In this document: piece by piece, positions 1 through 6,694 of the stretch
Layout: the number at the start of each line of letters is the position of its first letter
Numbering within the stretch: position 1 is the first letter of the stretch
Assembly: GCA_002315795.1 (NCBI GenBank)
Contig: DCIF01000054.1
Location: 1-10,996 of the forward strand
Direction: 5' to 3'
Source of the DNA: Bacteroidales bacterium UBA1733
GTDB lineage: Bacteria; Bacteroidota; Bacteroidia; Bacteroidales; UBA3663
Length of the DNA: 10,996 bases
The notes under the pieces: model-generated
Told to the model about the DNA's origin: nothing
The model's database searches: none
What the model saw: only the letters and a program-made list of their open reading frames with translations
Program-made: the position numbers and the translations under genes

Positions 1-2
1 TG

Positions 3-413
3 TCTGCTACTTCTGGCAACGGTGGCAATATCACCGTTGTAGGTGGTGGTATCCCTGCTAATGGCACGATTGTGATTAACGGTGGAGGCAGTGCATCCCC
101 AGCGAATGTAGCTCCTGCAGCTAATATGGCTGGTGTCCCAAATATCTCTCCTCTTAATATAAATAATGAGGAAGTGAACGATGCTACTCAGAAGTACGTT
201 GACCAGCTCAAGCAGATCTCTGATCAGATGGCAGCCTTAAACCGCAGTGTTCAGGGTTTGGATACCATTTACGAGGTTCAGCTCAAGAGCGTCAGTTCTC
301 AGCTTGGTTCTATTGAACAGGTGAGCCAGCAGACACAGCAGTTGGTGCAGAATCTGCAGCAGCTTAACGAGATGTATGGCCGCATGATCAAGGCCATGAA
401 TAATTCAAATTAA
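3..413 (+). CDS. gldL: GldL/PorL, type IX secretion inner-membrane motor protein (C-terminal part)
   Basis: The reading frame is open from the left edge to TAA at 411-413, so this is the last 136 residues of a gene that begins outside the window. GldL has two N-terminal transmembrane helices (not visible here) and forms, with GldM, the proton-driven motor of the type IX secretion system. What is visible is a Gly/Asn/Ala/Pro-rich linker (about residues 1-50 of this fragment) and then a Gln/Leu-rich stretch with coiled-coil character, ending in NEMYGRMIKAMNNSN. The identity rests partly on position: the gene ends 5 bp before gldM, which matches the conserved order gldK-gldL-gldM-gldN. An in-frame GTG at 72 could be mistaken for a start, but the frame upstream is open and codes for the same low-complexity linker. 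Confidence 0.88.
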   Translation, partial: SATSGNGGNITVVGGGIPANGTIVINGGGSASPANVAPAANMAGVPNISPLNINNEEVNDATQKYVDQLKQISDQMAALNRSVQGLDTIYEVQLKSVSSQLGSIEQVSQQTQQLVQNLQQLNEMYGRMIKAMNNSN

Positions 414-418
414 AAAAT

Positions 419-1972
419 ATGTCTGCCAATCATACCCGACTGTCTCCCCGTCAGAAGATGATCAACCTGATGTATATCGTCTTTCTGGCCATGGTGGCTT
501 TGAACGTGTCAAGCGACGTCCTTTCAGGCTTCAAGCATGTAGAAGACGCGCTCGATGCGAGCAATGCCGGTGCACAGTCGCGCAATCAGAAACTCTATGA
601 GGAGTTCGACCGTGCACACCAGCAGAATCCTGAGAAGGTAGCTCGTTGGTATCAGGCTGCACAGCAGGTGCGTCAGCAGTCAGCTTCGCTCTTGCTCTTT
701 ATTGACTCGCTCAAGCAGGAGATAGCCATAGAGGCCGATGGCAAGAAAGCTGATCCTGCCAATATCCGCAACCGCGAGAATCTCGAAGCCGTGAACCAGA
801 TTATGCTATCCGATCGTCACAACCGCGGTTCGCAGTTGCGTCAGCGTTTAGAGGCTTATCGCTCTCAGTTAGTTTCCGTATTACCTGAGCCAGACGGACG
901 TGTCGTAAGCCAGTATCTCGCTACTCAAGATCCTGAAGGATCCATGATGACCTGGCAGTCGGCCATGTTCGAGAACATCCCTGTAGCTGCTGCTGTGACT
1001 ATCCTGGCCAAGATACAAGGTGATGTCAATAATGCTGAAGGACACGCTATCGAGAGTCTGATGCAGAGCGTCGATCGTGGTGATGTGCGTGTCAATCAGA
1101 TGAGCGCCTTCGTCATCCCTACCTCGCGTAACGTGATGCGCGGTTCTACCTTCGAAGCACAGATTGTTATGGCTGCTGTCGATACTACGCAGACGCCATC
1201 TATCTATATTGGTGACCAGCTTTACAATCCAGAGCGTAGTAACTATTACACCACTACCGCTGGTCGTGAAGGTATCCAGACCCTCAAAGGTTATCTTGAA
1301 GTCCGTAAGCCAGATGGCAGTGCCGAACAGTTGCCTTTTGAAACCGATTACTTTGTCAGCGAACCTGTAGCCACCGTCTCAAACACCATGATGAATGTCA
1401 TGTATGCTGGTATTGACAATCCGCTCAGCATCTCCGTACCAGGTATTGCCGCCAGTCAGGTAAGTGCCAGCATGACCAATGGTACACTCACGCGTAGTGG
1501 CAATGGCTGGGTGGCCAAGCCAAAGACCGTCAATCAGGAGGCTGTTATTACTGTTACAGCACAGCAGAATGGACGAAGTGTCACCGTCAGTCAGACCGCT
1601 TTCCGTGTGCGTCGTCTGCCTGATCCTACACCTTACTTCCTAGTGAAGGATGCCGCTGGAAATACCGTCCGTTATAAAGGAGGAACGCCTATCAGTAAAG
1701 CCTCATTACTGGGTGCTGGTGGTATTCATGCCGCCATTGACGATGGCTTGCTCAACGTAGAGTTTTCGGTCAAATCATTCCGTGTAGATATTTTCGATTC
1801 TATGGGCAATGACATTCCTGAAGACAGCCAGTCGGCCGATTATTCAGAGCGTCAGCGCACAGCTATCAACCGACTGCAGCGTGGAAAGAAGTTCTTCATT
1901 ACGCGAGTTAAGGCAGTAGGTCCTGACGGATTGGAGCGTACGCTGTCACCTATTGAAATTATTGTGAATTGA
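419..1972 (+). CDS. gldM: GldM/PorM, type IX secretion inner-membrane/periplasmic motor protein
   Basis: This 517-residue protein has the usual GldM/PorM length. GldM crosses the inner membrane once, spans the periplasm as a dimer of four domains, and couples the GldL motor to the GldK/GldN ring. The N-terminus is a short cytoplasmic segment with LSPRQKMINLMY (residues 8-19), followed by one transmembrane helix of about residues 15-35. The arginine at residue 11 corresponds, by my alignment from memory, to the membrane-proximal Arg9 of Flavobacterium GldM, reported to interact with a GldL glutamate. The helical region up to about residue 215 fits domain D1. The remaining beta-rich sequence fits D2-D4 and ends in PIEIIVN. 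The ATG at 419 lies 5 bp after the gldL stop, and the A-rich upstream sequence lacks a Shine-Dalgarno motif, as is normal in this phylum. Translational coupling with gldL is likely. Confidence 0.95.
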   Translation: MSANHTRLSPRQKMINLMYIVFLAMVALNVSSDVLSGFKHVEDALDASNAGAQSRNQKLYEEFDRAHQQNPEKVARWYQAAQQVRQQSASLLLFIDSLKQEIAIEADGKKADPANIRNRENLEAVNQIMLSDRHNRGSQLRQRLEAYRSQLVSVLPEPDGRVVSQYLATQDPEGSMMTWQSAMFENIPVAAAVTILAKIQGDVNNAEGHAIESLMQSVDRGDVRVNQMSAFVIPTSRNVMRGSTFEAQIVMAAVDTTQTPSIYIGDQLYNPERSNYYTTTAGREGIQTLKGYLEVRKPDGSAEQLPFETDYFVSEPVATVSNTMMNVMYAGIDNPLSISVPGIAASQVSASMTNGTLTRSGNGWVAKPKTVNQEAVITVTAQQNGRSVTVSQTAFRVRRLPDPTPYFLVKDAAGNTVRYKGGTPISKASLLGAGGIHAAIDDGLLNVEFSVKSFRVDIFDSMGNDIPEDSQSADYSERQRTAINRLQRGKKFFITRVKAVGPDGLERTLSPIEIIVN

Positions 1973-1989
1973 TCTTCAAGCTATATTCA

Positions 1990-3216
1990 ATGACACTGAA
2001 AAAACTAACTATATTCGTTCTTCTTTCTATGCTGATGTGCGATGCATCTGCACAGGTGAGTGTGCGTCGTCGTTCTTCAGGTTCTTCTTCACAGAAGACA
2101 GAGAAGACTTCTGCAAAGAAAGAAAAGACTACCGCAAAGTCGGAGAAGATTGAGTCTTCTGTCGAAACCGAAAAGCATGAAACCGTTCCGATTCGTACGG
2201 TTCCTACCAAGAAGACCGCACAGAAAAAGACTGGCACTCAGCCTTCTGAAGTAGCTGAGGGCATGACCTTGCGTCAGCAGGCTTTTGCCGAATATCAGCG
2301 ACAGGAGCCACAGTACGTACCTTGGCAGCACGTCGTCTATCGTGAACTTGATATGAACGTTGGCGACAATGCAACGCTCTATTATCCGATAGAACCGGTC
2401 GATGGTATGACCAATCTCTTCCGTGTCATCATGGAGGCTTTGTGCAATGGTCAGCTTAAGGCTTATGAGTATCTTGACGGTCGTGAGATCTTCACAGAAA
2501 AATATGAGCTCAACATCGAGAACATGCTTCAGAAGTTCGAAGTTCCATACCAGACACAATCCGCTGGTGCTGGTAAGACCCTCTATCGTGTAGAGGAAGT
2601 CGACGTCCCCAGCAATGAAGTCATGAGCTATTACCTCAAGGAGCGATGGCAGTATGACTTGACAGGCAGTCGCTACACCGCACAGGTCCTGGCTCTCTGT
2701 CCGGTGTTGCATAGAGTCGGTGAGTTCGGTGGCGAAGCTATTCCTTATCCGATGTGCTGGATCAACTTTGAAGATCTTCGTCCGCTGCTCCGTGGTCACA
2801 TGGTCATGCTCGATGGCATGAACAATGCGCCACGTCTCACAATGGAAGAGTATTTCACGCTCAATAAATACAAAGGAGAACTTTACAAAGTGCAGAACAC
2901 ACGTGGTCTGAATCTTATGCAGCAATATACTGACAGTGCATCATTGTCAGAGGCACGTGAGCGCATTGAAGCCGAACTCCGTGGCTTTAAGGACAGTATC
3001 TGGGTACATGAGCCAACGGCCGAAGAGATTGCAGTGCAGGATAGCATTGCTGCTGCACGTCGTGCAGAGAAGAAAGCAGCAAAGAAGTCTGGTAAATCCG
3101 TCGAAAAAGCAGAGAAGCAGAATCGTCGCACCAAAGAACCCGTCGATCTTGAAGCTGCAGAAGCCGAAGCAGAAGCTAAGGCTGGAAAGTCGCATTCTGC
3201 TCGTCGCACCAGATGA
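1990..3216 (+). CDS. gldN: GldN/PorN, type IX secretion periplasmic ring protein
   Basis: I start this gene at ATG 1990, giving 408 residues, not at the in-frame TTG at 1969. The ATG places a clean signal peptide first (MTLKKLTIFVLLSMLMCDASA, predicted cleavage before Gln22). GldN/PorN forms, with the lipoprotein GldK/PorK, a ring under the outer membrane that contacts GldM. Residues 23-88 are Ser/Lys/Thr-rich and probably disordered. The conserved GldN core begins near WQHVVYRELDM and LYYPIEP (about residues 105-130) and runs to about 340. The C-terminal 60 residues are a charged Ala/Lys/Glu/Arg-rich tail. The protein is somewhat longer than my recollection of typical GldN/PorN (roughly 300-360), and the two low-complexity segments account for the excess. 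Cys17 is not a lipobox cysteine because Met precedes it. The start is 17 bp after gldM, so it belongs to the same operon. Confidence 0.92.
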   Translation: MTLKKLTIFVLLSMLMCDASAQVSVRRRSSGSSSQKTEKTSAKKEKTTAKSEKIESSVETEKHETVPIRTVPTKKTAQKKTGTQPSEVAEGMTLRQQAFAEYQRQEPQYVPWQHVVYRELDMNVGDNATLYYPIEPVDGMTNLFRVIMEALCNGQLKAYEYLDGREIFTEKYELNIENMLQKFEVPYQTQSAGAGKTLYRVEEVDVPSNEVMSYYLKERWQYDLTGSRYTAQVLALCPVLHRVGEFGGEAIPYPMCWINFEDLRPLLRGHMVMLDGMNNAPRLTMEEYFTLNKYKGELYKVQNTRGLNLMQQYTDSASLSEARERIEAELRGFKDSIWVHEPTAEEIAVQDSIAAARRAEKKAAKKSGKSVEKAEKQNRRTKEPVDLEAAEAEAEAKAGKSHSARRTR

Positions 3217-3220
3217 TTAT

Positions 3221-3262
3221 CATTTAGCATTAAACATTCCACATTAAACATTTCACATTAGA
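3221..3262. repeat. Six tandem 7-bp CATT-type repeats in the gldN-MFS spacer
   Basis: Six consecutive heptamers each begin CATT: CATTTAG, CATTAAA, CATTCCA, CATTAAA, CATTTCA and CATTAGA. Read as 14-bp units, 3228-3241 and 3242-3255 differ at one base. The array starts 4 bp after the gldN stop and ends 6 bp before the start of the transporter gene, so it fills nearly the whole 52-bp spacer. It contains no TAnnTTTG promoter element and no strong hairpin. Similar A/T-rich CATTAAACATT strings occur, as far as I recall, in other Bacteroides/Prevotella spacers, so this may be a dispersed element. Its role is unknown. Confidence 0.85.
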
Positions 3263-3268
3263 AAAAAT

Positions 3269-4627
3269 ATGTCAGATTCTTTACACCAGAAACTGAGTGA
3301 TTCGGCAGCAGCGCGATGGGCAGCGCTGGCTATTGTGTCAATCACCATGATGTTCGCCTATTTCTTTACCGACGTTATGTCGCCACTTGAGCCATTGCTT
3401 ACAGCCGCAAAAGAAGACGGTGGTCTTGGCCTTGGCTGGACTTCCGATGAATACGGATTCTTCTCGGGTTCTTATGGTTTCTTCAACGTCTTCCTTGGTC
3501 TTCTGTTCTTCGGTGGCATTATCCTTGATAAGTTCGGAATCCGCTTTACAGGTGTCATGTCCACCGTTCTCATGTTTGGTGGTGCACTCATTAAGTGGTG
3601 GGCCGTCAGCAATACTTTCGAAGGCGAACTCTTCGGTTATCAGATGCAGGTCATCTGGGCCTGTCTTGGCTTTGCTACCTATGGTGTAGGTGCCGAGATT
3701 GCTGGTATCACTGTTTCGAAAGTCATTGTCAAGTGGTTCACTGGTCATGAGCTGGCTTTGGCCATGGGTGTTCAGGTGGCTTTGGCTCGATTCGGCACTG
3801 CTGCAGCACTTCAGTTTGCCCTTCCTTTCGCGAAGTCTATGGGAGCTGTTTCTGCTTCTGTTGGTCTCGGTGCAGCCATGCTCTGCATTGGCATGCTCTC
3901 TTTCGTTGTCTATAATGTCATGGATAAGAAAGAAGATAAGGCTGCAGCCGCCGTTGCTGCAGATGCTGAGGAAGGCTTCCGCTTCTCCGATCTCAAGCTG
4001 TTATTCTGCAATCGCGGCTTCTGGTATATCGCACTCCTCTGTCTGATGTTCTATGCTGGCGTCTTCCCATTCCTGAAGTTCGCTACCAAGCTTATGGTCA
4101 TCAAGTATGGTGTCTCAGAAGATCTGGCTGGTTCCATTCCGTCCATGCTACCCTACGGCACCATCGTTCTGACTCCACTCTTCGGTTTTGTCTATGACAA
4201 GTTTGGCAAGGGAGCCACACTCATGATCATCGGTTCCGTGCTTCTGACCCTCGTACATGCCGTCTTTGCCATTCCTGGTGTCACCAGTGTAGCAGTAGCC
4301 ATTGTCATGATGGTGATCCTTGGCATCGCCTTCGGTCTCGTGCCTTCTGCTATGTGGCCATCCGTACCAAAGATCATCCCTATGCAGCTCCTTGGTACCG
4401 CATACGCACTGATCTTTTTCATTCAGAATATCGGCCTCTCTATGGTACCTATCTGGATTGGTAAGATCAATCAGGCCAACACCGATGCCGCTGGTATCAT
4501 TGACTATACAGAGACCATGACCACCTTCGCATGCTATGGCGTTGTAGCCATCATCATCTCAGTACTCCTCCTTTTGGAAGACAAGAAGAAAGGTTACGGC
4601 CTGCAGGAAGCAAACATCAAGAAATAA
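3269..4627 (+). CDS. MFS transporter of the MFSD1 type, probable dipeptide/peptide carrier
   Basis: This 452-residue, very hydrophobic protein fits a 12-helix major facilitator superfamily carrier in the inner membrane. MFS motif A appears in the loop after helix 2 as GGIILDKFGIR (residues 82-92, key Asp87), and a second copy lies between helices 8 and 9 as GFVYDKFGKG. A charged central loop (about residues 216-245, DKKEDK with Ala/Glu/Asp) separates the two halves. By memory, WFTGHELALAMGVQVALAR (from residue 156) and the later GTAYALIFFIQNIGLS (from 376) match human MFSD1 closely (WFKGKELNLVFGLQLSMAR and GTAYGFMQSIQNLGLA). MFSD1 is a lysosomal dipeptide transporter, so dipeptide transport is a reasonable guess here. 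Direction and substrate are inference. No own promoter is seen, so it may be cotranscribed with gldN. ATG 3269 is the first start in the frame after an A-rich stretch. Confidence 0.88.
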   Translation: MSDSLHQKLSDSAAARWAALAIVSITMMFAYFFTDVMSPLEPLLTAAKEDGGLGLGWTSDEYGFFSGSYGFFNVFLGLLFFGGIILDKFGIRFTGVMSTVLMFGGALIKWWAVSNTFEGELFGYQMQVIWACLGFATYGVGAEIAGITVSKVIVKWFTGHELALAMGVQVALARFGTAAALQFALPFAKSMGAVSASVGLGAAMLCIGMLSFVVYNVMDKKEDKAAAAVAADAEEGFRFSDLKLLFCNRGFWYIALLCLMFYAGVFPFLKFATKLMVIKYGVSEDLAGSIPSMLPYGTIVLTPLFGFVYDKFGKGATLMIIGSVLLTLVHAVFAIPGVTSVAVAIVMMVILGIAFGLVPSAMWPSVPKIIPMQLLGTAYALIFFIQNIGLSMVPIWIGKINQANTDAAGIIDYTETMTTFACYGVVAIIISVLLLLEDKKKGYGLQEANIKK

Positions 4628-4632
4628 TAAGC

Positions 4633-4740
4633 TTTCGTTGATCGATGAAAGGAGAAACTGATTTCAAAATCCGGTTTCATTGATCAACGAAAGGAGAAAA
4701 TGATTTTAAAAAGCGGTTTCATCGATCGATGAAAGGGAGT
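4633..4740. repeat. Three 18-bp palindromes at an exact 42-bp period
   Basis: Palindromes lie at 4633-4650 (TTTCGTTGATCGATGAAA), 4675-4692 (TTTCATTGATCAACGAAA) and 4717-4734 (TTTCATCGATCGATGAAA, perfect). They begin exactly 42 bp apart. The first two units are also similar between palindromes (GGAGAAA.TGATTT.AAAA..CGG), and the third copy ends soon after its palindrome. Each centre holds GATC. Unit 1 also has an alternative hairpin, GAAAC/GTTTC around GATTT/AAATC (4654-4678), which would compete with the palindrome of unit 2. The array begins 5 bp after the transporter stop codon and ends 92 bp before the -33 box of aspS. It could terminate transcription, bind a protein, or be a dispersed repeat. 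There is no spacer diversity, so it is not CRISPR. Confidence 0.85.
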
Positions 4741-4784
4741 TTATCTCTGGAAAAGAATAATCGTGTATTTTCATTAAAACGGAA

Positions 4785-4792
4785 CAAAGATA
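4785..4792 (-). promoter_or_regulatory. Candidate minus-strand promoter facing the 42-bp repeats
   Basis: On the minus strand this reads TATCTTTG, a full match to the Bacteroidetes -7 box TAnnTTTG and the same sequence as the -7 boxes at 9791-9798 and 9934-9941. The -33 side is poor: only a TCTG (minus strand, 4811-4814) lies 18 bp upstream. No minus-strand protein gene follows. If active, it would produce an RNA across the palindrome array and antisense to the end of the transporter gene. A chance match in A/T-rich DNA is a real possibility. Confidence 0.35.
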
Positions 4793-4832
4793 AGCAAAAA
4801 ACAAAAATATCAGACTAATTGAATCAAAAATT

Positions 4833-4863
4833 TTTGTTTAATGAAAAAAGATTAGTATATTTG
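4833..4863 (+). promoter_or_regulatory. aspS promoter, near-consensus Bacteroidetes type
   Basis: A TTTG -33 box (4833-4836) and a TATATTTG -7 box (4856-4863) are separated by 19 bp, matching the primary-sigma consensus known from Bacteroides. Transcription should start near 4869-4871 and leave a leader of about 30 nt before the aspS ATG. It probably drives aspS and the peptidase gene behind it. Confidence 0.82.
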
Positions 4864-4899
4864 CCGCGTTTTTTTGATAATTATTAGAAAATACACAAT

Positions 4900-6681
4900 A
4901 TGTATAGAAAGCAAACCTGTGGCGAGCTTCGTCTCGCCAACCTCGGCCAGGAGGTGACACTGGCAGGATGGGTCAAGACCGTTCGTAAGTTTGGTGGCCT
5001 TACCTTTGTCGATCTGCGTGACCGCTATGGCATCACACAGCTCGTGTTTGATGAATCAGTGCTGAGCCCAGAACTCTGTGAGAAGGCTAATAAGTTGGGT
5101 CGTGAATATGTGATCCAGGTGGTTGGTATCGTCCGTGAACGTGAGCAGAAGAACAAGAATATTGCTACTGGTGATGTAGAGATTGTAGCTAAGGAGCTCA
5201 ATATCATATCGTCTTCTGAGGTGCCACCTTTCACCATTGAGGATAATACCGATGGAGGTGATGATCTGCGCATGCAGTATCGTTACCTTGACTTGCGTCG
5301 TCCTTGTGTGCGAAAGAATCTCGAACTTCGTCATAAGCTGGCTTTCGAGTGCCGTCGTTACCTCGACTCTCAGAACTTCCTCGAGGTGGAGACTCCAATG
5401 CTCATCAAGTCAACCCCAGAGGGCGCACGTGACTTCGTTGTGCCAAGCCGCATGAACCCAGGTCAGTTCTATGCTCTGCCACAGTCTCCACAGCAGTTCA
5501 AGCAGCTGCTGATGGTAGCTGGTTTCGACCGTTACTTCCAGATCGTTAAGTGTTTCCGCGATGAGGATCTCCGTGCAGATCGTCAGCCAGAGTTCACACA
5601 GATTGACTGCGAGATGTCGTTCGCTGAACAGGAGGACGTCATCCAGATGTTCGAAGGTATGCTGAAGCATCTCTTCAAGGAGTTGAAGGGTATTGAGTTC
5701 GATCAGTTCCCACGTATGACTTGGGAGGACGCTATGAAGTACTATGGTTCGGATAAGCCAGATCTCCGCTTCGATATGAAGTTCGTGGAACTGAAGAATA
5801 CTACCAAGGACTATGAGATTGAGTCAGTACTTCCTGCTGGCAACTTCTCAGTTTTCGATGATGTAAACTATGTGGCTGGTATCAACGCTAAGGGTTGCGC
5901 TGGCTATACCCGTAAGCAGATTGATGGACTGACCGACTTTGTGAAGAAGAGCCAGATTGGAGCCAAGGGTCTCATCTGGGTGCGCAAGAATGCAGATGGT
6001 ACGATCAAGTCGAGCATCGACAAGTTCTACGCTCCAGAGGTTATCGAGGCTGTCTGCAATAAGTTCGAAGCTGAAAATGGCGACCTCATGCTCATCCTTT
6101 GTGGTGAGATGCGCAAGACTCAGAAGCAGCTCTGTGCACTCCGTCTGGAGATGGGTGAGCAGCTCGGTTTCCGCGATCCTTCTAAGTTCGTGCCACTTTG
6201 GGTCATCGACTTCCCTCTCTTCGAGTGGGATGAGGAGACACAGCGCTTCTATGCTACTCATCATCCATTTACCATGCCAAATCCGGACGATATTCCAATG
6301 CTTGATACCGATCAGGGTAAGGTGCGTTCCTGGGCTTACGATTGCGTTATGAATGGCGTAGAGCTTGGTGGCGGTTCAGTGCGTATCCACGACTCAGAGC
6401 TCCAGGCTAAGATGTTCAACCTCCTCGGCTTCACGCCAGAGAAGGCTATGTCACAGTTCGGTTGCCTCATCAATGCGTTCAAGTATGGTGCACCTCCTCA
6501 CGCTGGCCTTGCTTTCGGTCTCGACCGTGTGGTATCAATGTTCGCAGAGCTGGATTCTATCCGCGATGTCATTGCCTTCCCTAAGAACAATGCGGGTCGT
6601 GACGTGATGATGGATGCTCCTTGTGCTATTGATGATGCACAGCTCGATGAGCTCCAGATTGCACTCAATTTGAAGGATTAA
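4900..6681 (+). CDS. aspS: Aspartyl-tRNA synthetase, bacterial type
   Basis: This 593-residue class II aminoacyl-tRNA synthetase charges tRNA-Asp with aspartate in the cytoplasm. The N-terminal OB-fold anticodon-binding domain (about residues 1-110) includes [23 protein letters not shown]. Motif 2 is [18 protein letters not shown], with Arg220 in the ATP-contacting position (Arg217 in E. coli). The bacterial GAD-type insertion domain occupies about residues 290-420. [11 protein letters not shown] and motif 3, [10 protein letters not shown] with Arg543 (Arg537 in E. coli), complete the active site. Length and domain order are those of the bacterial enzyme, and no key residue is missing. Whether it also charges tRNA-Asn (non-discriminating type) cannot be read from the window. 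The start at 4900 is supported by the promoter just upstream. The next gene begins 13 bp after the stop. Confidence 0.97.
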   Translation: MYRKQTCGELRLANLGQEVTLAGWVKTVRKFGGLTFVDLRDRYGITQLVFDESVLSPELCEKANKLGREYVIQVVGIVREREQKNKNIATGDVEIVAKELNIISSSEVPPFTIEDNTDGGDDLRMQYRYLDLRRPCVRKNLELRHKLAFECRRYLDSQNFLEVETPMLIKSTPEGARDFVVPSRMNPGQFYALPQSPQQFKQLLMVAGFDRYFQIVKCFRDEDLRADRQPEFTQIDCEMSFAEQEDVIQMFEGMLKHLFKELKGIEFDQFPRMTWEDAMKYYGSDKPDLRFDMKFVELKNTTKDYEIESVLPAGNFSVFDDVNYVAGINAKGCAGYTRKQIDGLTDFVKKSQIGAKGLIWVRKNADGTIKSSIDKFYAPEVIEAVCNKFEAENGDLMLILCGEMRKTQKQLCALRLEMGEQLGFRDPSKFVPLWVIDFPLFEWDEETQRFYATHHPFTMPNPDDIPMLDTDQGKVRSWAYDCVMNGVELGGGSVRIHDSELQAKMFNLLGFTPEKAMSQFGCLINAFKYGAPPHAGLAFGLDRVVSMFAELDSIRDVIAFPKNNAGRDVMMDAPCAIDDAQLDELQIALNLKD

Positions 6682-6694
6682 TATACTTCCTGAT

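Noticed and set aside
72..413. GTG at 72 as the start of a small gene
   Set aside because: The frame is open to the left edge and encodes a continuous Gly-rich linker, so this is the tail of gldL.
1969..1989. TTG at 1969 as start of gldN, overlapping the gldM stop
   Set aside because: It would add MIFKLYS before the signal peptide; the ATG at 1990 gives a standard signal peptide.
2035..2043. Lipoprotein signal in GldN around Cys17
   Set aside because: The residues before the cysteine (Leu-Met) do not form a lipobox, and a signal peptidase I site (ASA before Gln22) follows.
2089..2925. Long minus-strand open frame (278 codons) inside gldN
   Set aside because: It lies wholly antisense to a well-supported conserved gene, has no recognisable domain, and has Cys/His/Leu-rich composition typical of an antisense shadow.
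4633..4740. CRISPR array
   Set aside because: The units repeat along their whole length with no variable spacers, there are fewer than three full units, and there are no cas genes.
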